Below, one piece after another: positions 6,829-9,673 of a DNA stretch of 9,673 nt. The stretch lies in NCBI GenBank assembly GCA_900754535.1, contig CAAEDF010000246.1, positions 1 through 9,673 on the forward strand. Direction: 5' to 3'. The position numbers and the translations under genes were made by a program. The DNA comes from Clostridia bacterium. Its GTDB lineage: Bacteria > Bacillota > Clostridia > Oscillospirales > CAG-382. The notes under the pieces were generated by a model, which was given only the letters and a program-made list of their open reading frames with translations, did no database searches and had not been told where the DNA came from. Positions within the stretch are counted from its first letter, which is position 1, and each line of letters begins with the position of its first letter.

Positions 6829-7765
6829 ACAGGCCGCCGAATTCCTCGGCTCGGCGGACGACTTTCTTATATACACTCATACGAACCCGGACGCGGATAC
6901 GGTCGGCTCGGCCGCCGCGCTCGTAACACTGCTGCGCCGTATCGGCAAAAAAGCGGTCGCCTGCTGCGCCGACGAGCTTCCGCGGCGCCTGAGCTTCATA
7001 ACCGAATGCGGCGAAGGACTGTTTGTACCGGCGCCGGAGGTGCTGCCCGAAGGGAAAACCTATATAAGCGTTGACGTGGCGGCGGCAGGGCAGCTGGGCG
7101 ACACGCCCGTACCGTTATTTGATCTTTCGATAGACCACCATGACGTCAACCGAATCGAATGCAAACGGCTGCTGCTTAAAAACGACTACATAGCCGCCGG
7201 CGAGATCATCTTCGAGCTCATGGACGAGTTCGGCATGGAACCGGACAAAAATATTGCCTGTATGCTTTACGCCGCCATTTCCTCCGACAGCGGCTCGTTC
7301 AAATATTACGGGACCTCGCCGAAAACGCACAGGACGGCCGCGCGCCTGCTGGAGACCGGGATAGATTTTGCAAAGATAAGCCGACTTTTGTTTGAAAACA
7401 AAACGAGGATACAGACCGAGCTGGAAAAGGCCGCGTATAACCGGCTTGAATTCTGTTGCGGCGGACGCGCAGCAGTAGTTGCGCTTGACGAAGAGCTTAT
7501 GGCGTCCGTAGGCGCGAAAGAAAGCGACGTCGATTGCGTCAACCAGATACCGCGGCAGATAGAGGGCGTGGAGGTATCCGCCGTGCTTCGCCCGTCGGGC
7601 GGCGGCACAAAAATTTCCATGCGCTCCAACGATTATTTCAACGTTGCCGACTTTTGCGCGTCTCTCGGCGGCGGCGGGCATCTTCATGCGGCGGGATTCA
7701 GGCTTGATATGCCGGTTGCCGCTGCGCGCGACAGGCTGGCCGAGCTGCTTGAGGGCAGGCTATGA
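6809..7765 (+). CDS. nrnA: DHH/DHHA1 phosphoesterase, nanoRNase / pAp phosphatase NrnA
   Basis: NrnA degrades 2-5 nt RNA fragments and dephosphorylates 3'-phosphoadenosine 5'-phosphate in the cytosol. It is 318 aa, the expected size. Mn-binding motifs of the DHH domain are present: THTNPDADTVGS (23-34, D28 and D30), SVDV with D89, SIDHHDVN with the DHH triad at 109-111, and SSDSGSF with D160. The DHHA1 domain ends in GGGGHLHAAG (287-296), the substrate-binding signature. The start ATG 6809 lies 10 nt after AAGGAG (6793-6798), both inside rbfA, giving a 20-nt overlap. The stop overlaps truB by 4 nt. Some DHH proteins of this class have other small substrates, so the exact reaction is inferred from family and position between rbfA and truB. 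Confidence 0.9.
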   Translation: MKELNVRQAAEFLGSADDFLIYTHTNPDADTVGSAAALVTLLRRIGKKAVACCADELPRRLSFITECGEGLFVPAPEVLPEGKTYISVDVAAAGQLGDTPVPLFDLSIDHHDVNRIECKRLLLKNDYIAAGEIIFELMDEFGMEPDKNIACMLYAAISSDSGSFKYYGTSPKTHRTAARLLETGIDFAKISRLLFENKTRIQTELEKAAYNRLEFCCGGRAAVVALDEELMASVGAKESDVDCVNQIPRQIEGVEVSAVLRPSGGGTKISMRSNDYFNVADFCASLGGGGHLHAAGFRLDMPVAAARDRLAELLEGRL

Positions 7766-8685
7766 CAGAAGGCGTGAACGGAATACTCAATCTGTATAAG
7801 CCGTGCGGAATAACCTCCCACGGCGCTTTGTCGGCCGTAAAACGGATTTTCGGCGTAAAAAAAGCCGGACACTGCGGCACTTTGGATCCCATGGCCTGCG
7901 GTGTGCTGCCGGTGATGCTGGGCAGCGCGGTAAAAGCGTCCGAATACCTCACGGACCACGACAAACGCTATACGGCGTCCGTGGCGCTTGGATTCTCCAC
8001 CGACACGCAGGACATACACGGTTCGGTTACCGAGCGGTACGACGGTCCGCTTCCTTCGCTTGAAGAGGTAAGGGAGACGGCAAAAGGGTTTGTCGGCGTC
8101 ATAACGCAGATCCCGCCGATGTATTCCGCGCTTAAGCGGAACGGTCAGAAGCTTGTCGACCTTGCGCGCAAAGGCATCTCCGTGGAGCGCGAAGGGCGCG
8201 AGGTCACGGTTTATTCCCTTGACGTGTACGAAAAAGACGGCGAGATCATGCTTGATGTCGCCTGCTCCCGCGGGACATATATCCGCACGCTCTGCCATGA
8301 CATCGGCGAAGCGCTTGGGTGCCACGCCTGTATGAAGAGCCTCGAACGCACCGCCGTGGGCAGATTTGAAAAAAGCGAAGCAGTTTCGCTGGCGGAGCTT
8401 GAGTCGCTTTCGGACGCCGGACGTGCGGCTCTGGTGCTGCCGACGGAACGCTGCTTTGATTTCCCCGCGCTTGTCCTCCCGCCGTTTTATGAAAAGCTTT
8501 TCCGCAACGGCTGCGAGATATACGCAAGAGACCTCGGCGGGGCAGGAAAAACTCTTTCGGAAAACGCCATGTACAGGATATACGGCGAAGATGGCTTTTT
8601 TGCTTTTGGAAAATGCGCTTTTTTCCCCGGAAAAAGTAAAGACGGCCAAGCGGGGCTTGCCGTAAAAAGCGTAAAATTTTTTTAA
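7762..8685 (+). CDS. truB: tRNA pseudouridine(55) synthase TruB
   Basis: Converts U55 of the T-loop to pseudouridine in nearly all tRNAs. It is 307 aa, close to B. subtilis TruB. GILNLYKPCGITSHGAL (7-23) is the N-terminal family motif. AGHCGTLDPMACGVLP (35-50) holds the catalytic aspartate D42. KRYTASVALGFSTDTQD (68-84), PPMYSALKRNGQKL and CSRGTYIRTLCHDIGEALG follow in order. The C-terminal ~60 residues form the variable TruB C-terminal region. ATG 7762 overlaps the nrnA stop (ATGA), so the two are probably translationally coupled. It is the last gene of the block: ribF and rpsO, common next neighbours in Firmicutes, are not here. Confidence 0.96.
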   Translation: MTEGVNGILNLYKPCGITSHGALSAVKRIFGVKKAGHCGTLDPMACGVLPVMLGSAVKASEYLTDHDKRYTASVALGFSTDTQDIHGSVTERYDGPLPSLEEVRETAKGFVGVITQIPPMYSALKRNGQKLVDLARKGISVEREGREVTVYSLDVYEKDGEIMLDVACSRGTYIRTLCHDIGEALGCHACMKSLERTAVGRFEKSEAVSLAELESLSDAGRAALVLPTERCFDFPALVLPPFYEKLFRNGCEIYARDLGGAGKTLSENAMYRIYGEDGFFAFGKCAFFPGKSKDGQAGLAVKSVKFF

Positions 8686-8733
8686 GTCCGAACCCGCTTT
8701 TACAAAATATGACAGCCGAATAAGCTAAAATAA

Positions 8734-8782
8734 GGATATAATAGCGCCGGACAGGCGCGTATCATATCCGTTTTCCTTTTTT
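8734..8782 (+). terminator. Intrinsic terminator of the rimP-truB operon
   Basis: GGATATAATAGCGCC (8734-8748) pairs with GGCGCGTATCATATCC (8754-8769) around loop GGACA. I count 14 Watson-Crick pairs, one A-C mismatch and one bulged G (8759). A T-rich tail GTTTTCCTTTTTT (8770-8782) follows. It lies 48 nt after the truB stop. The left arm contains TATAAT (8737-8742), which by itself would look like a -10 box; the pairing and T-tract favour a terminator, although both uses are possible. Confidence 0.78.
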
Positions 8783-8825
8783 ATGCGCATATTTTTACGT
8801 TTATTCGAAAGGACTGTCAAAACAC

Positions 8826-9673
8826 ATGAATTCCGTAAAGCCGACGCCTCCGGCAGACAACGTTTACCGTGCGCTGCCCAAGCAGAAGGACCGCCGGATC
8901 CGTTACATACCCGTGGATGAGATAGCGCCCAATCCGATGCAGCCGCGCACCGAGTTTGACGACGCATCCCTTGACGCGCTTTCGGAAAGCATACGCAGAT
9001 ACGGCTTCATACAGCCGATAACCGTAAAAAAGCGTCCTGTCAAAAGCATCACCGTCAACGGTCAAACCGTTTCCACCGAAAAGTACGAGCTTGTAAGCGG
9101 CGAGCGGCGATACCGCGCCGCCAGGCGGATAGGGCTTAAAACCGTGCCGTGCATCCTGATGACGGTTGACGTTTCGTCGTCGGCGCTTATAGCGCTGACC
9201 GAAAACCTGCAGCGCGAAGATCTTAATTTTTTTGAAGAGGCATCGGCGATTCACAACCTGCTTGTCATTACGGGAGCCACTCAAAGCGCGCTTGCACGGC
9301 AGCTTTCGATAAGCCAAAGCGCGCTTGCAAACAAGCTGCGGCTGCTTGCTTTGTCCGACGACGAAAAAAAGCAGATACTTTCAAATTCGCTGACGGAGCG
9401 GCATGCACGCGCCTTTATAAGAATCAAGGACCCGTCCGTCCGCGCACGCATGATAGACCGTGCCGTAAAGAAGAATCTTTCCGCCGCCGAATGCGAAAAC
9501 GAGATCTCCGCTCTGCTTGCTGAAAAAGAAAAGCCCCCCGCTCCTTCTCCCAAGCCGAAACGCATCTCGCTTGTAAGGGACATAAACTTCTTTCTCAATT
9601 CCGTCAACCGCGCGGTCAGCCTTTTTTCCGAATCGGGCGTACAGATAAAAAAGGAAACAAAGGATCTCGGCGA
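8826..9673 (+). CDS. noc: ParB-family protein, Noc-like (partial, 3' end off the window)
   Basis: CTP-dependent DNA-sliding clamp of the ParB/Noc family. Noc prevents septum formation over the nucleoid, ParB segregates origins. 282 codons are visible and open to the window end. The N-terminal ParB domain has IPVDEIAPNPMQPR (28-41), CTP-binding motif GERRYRAAR (92-100) and ENLQREDLN (126-134). The helix-turn-helix is GATQSALARQLSISQSALANKLRLL (150-174, split), and SLTERHARAFI follows. The segment after a proline-rich linker, RDINFFLNSVNRAVSLFSESG (251-271), resembles the C-terminal dimerisation region of Noc more than that of Spo0J. A ~13-residue insertion (about 70-86, with SITVNGQTVSTEK) separates QPITV from YELVSGERR. 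The start ATG 8826 follows AAAGGA (8808-8813) by 12 nt. Noc versus ParB is inferred from similarity only; no N-terminal membrane helix is evident. Confidence 0.85.
   Translation, partial: MNSVKPTPPADNVYRALPKQKDRRIRYIPVDEIAPNPMQPRTEFDDASLDALSESIRRYGFIQPITVKKRPVKSITVNGQTVSTEKYELVSGERRYRAARRIGLKTVPCILMTVDVSSSALIALTENLQREDLNFFEEASAIHNLLVITGATQSALARQLSISQSALANKLRLLALSDDEKKQILSNSLTERHARAFIRIKDPSVRARMIDRAVKKNLSAAECENEISALLAEKEKPPAPSPKPKRISLVRDINFFLNSVNRAVSLFSESGVQIKKETKDLG

Noticed and set aside
7684..8649. Minus-strand open frame opposite truB (321 codons)
   Set aside because: Antisense to a complete TruB with all motifs. It has no domain pattern or convincing ribosome binding site.
8661..8704. 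GTAAAAAGCG and CGCTTTTAC around the truB stop as a terminator
   Set aside because: The loop would be over 20 nt with an A bulge, and no T-tract follows the right arm. The hairpin at 8734 is far better.
1..9673. tRNA or rRNA genes, CRISPR arrays, insertion sequences, prophage or defence genes
   Set aside because: I found no cloverleaf, spaced repeat array, transposase motif or terminal repeats. Nearly all sequence is accounted for by conserved housekeeping genes.

Overview
The window is a stretch of chromosome from an endospore-forming, low-to-moderate GC Gram-positive bacterium, most likely a member of class Clostridia. Three things point there: a pro-sigma-E sporulation factor that still carries a pro-sequence, the Firmicutes gene order rimP-nusA-rnpM-ylxQ-infB-rbfA-nrnA-truB, and a Noc-type ParB protein. 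Codon use looks uniform throughout (frequent ATA for Ile, many GC-rich third positions), and I see no insertion sequence, phage, CRISPR or transferred block. Genus cannot be named from the sequence alone.

Layout: (1) 1-722, the sporulation sigma factor sigE, running from the window's left edge. (2) 791-1579, a NYN/PIN-like putative RNase with a C-terminal winged-helix-like tail. Its best start is an ATT codon under a strong Shine-Dalgarno (SD). (3) 1580-1825, a non-coding region with a good sigma-A promoter, an inverted repeat over its -35 box, and a perfect 12-bp hairpin at the predicted 5' end of the mRNA. (4) 1826-8685, eight tightly packed same-strand genes, several with overlapping stop and start codons. 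(5) 8686-8825, a spacer with a strong intrinsic terminator. (6) 8826 to the right edge, a ParB/Noc-family gene cut by the window end.

The central operon links transcription, translation initiation and RNA maturation. RimP and RbfA mature the 30S subunit, NusA controls pausing and termination, RnpM and YlxQ are small RNA-binding proteins, IF-2 delivers initiator tRNA, NrnA recycles nanoRNA and pAp, and TruB makes pseudouridine 55 in tRNA. The flanking sigE and noc genes belong to sporulation and to chromosome segregation or division control.

I do not see an undescribed multi-gene system. The observations most worth checking are the probable ATT start of the NYN gene, a possible ATC start of ylxQ, the 5'-terminal hairpin of the rimP operon leader, the terminator that contains a perfect TATAAT, and the NYN gene lying between sigE and rimP.
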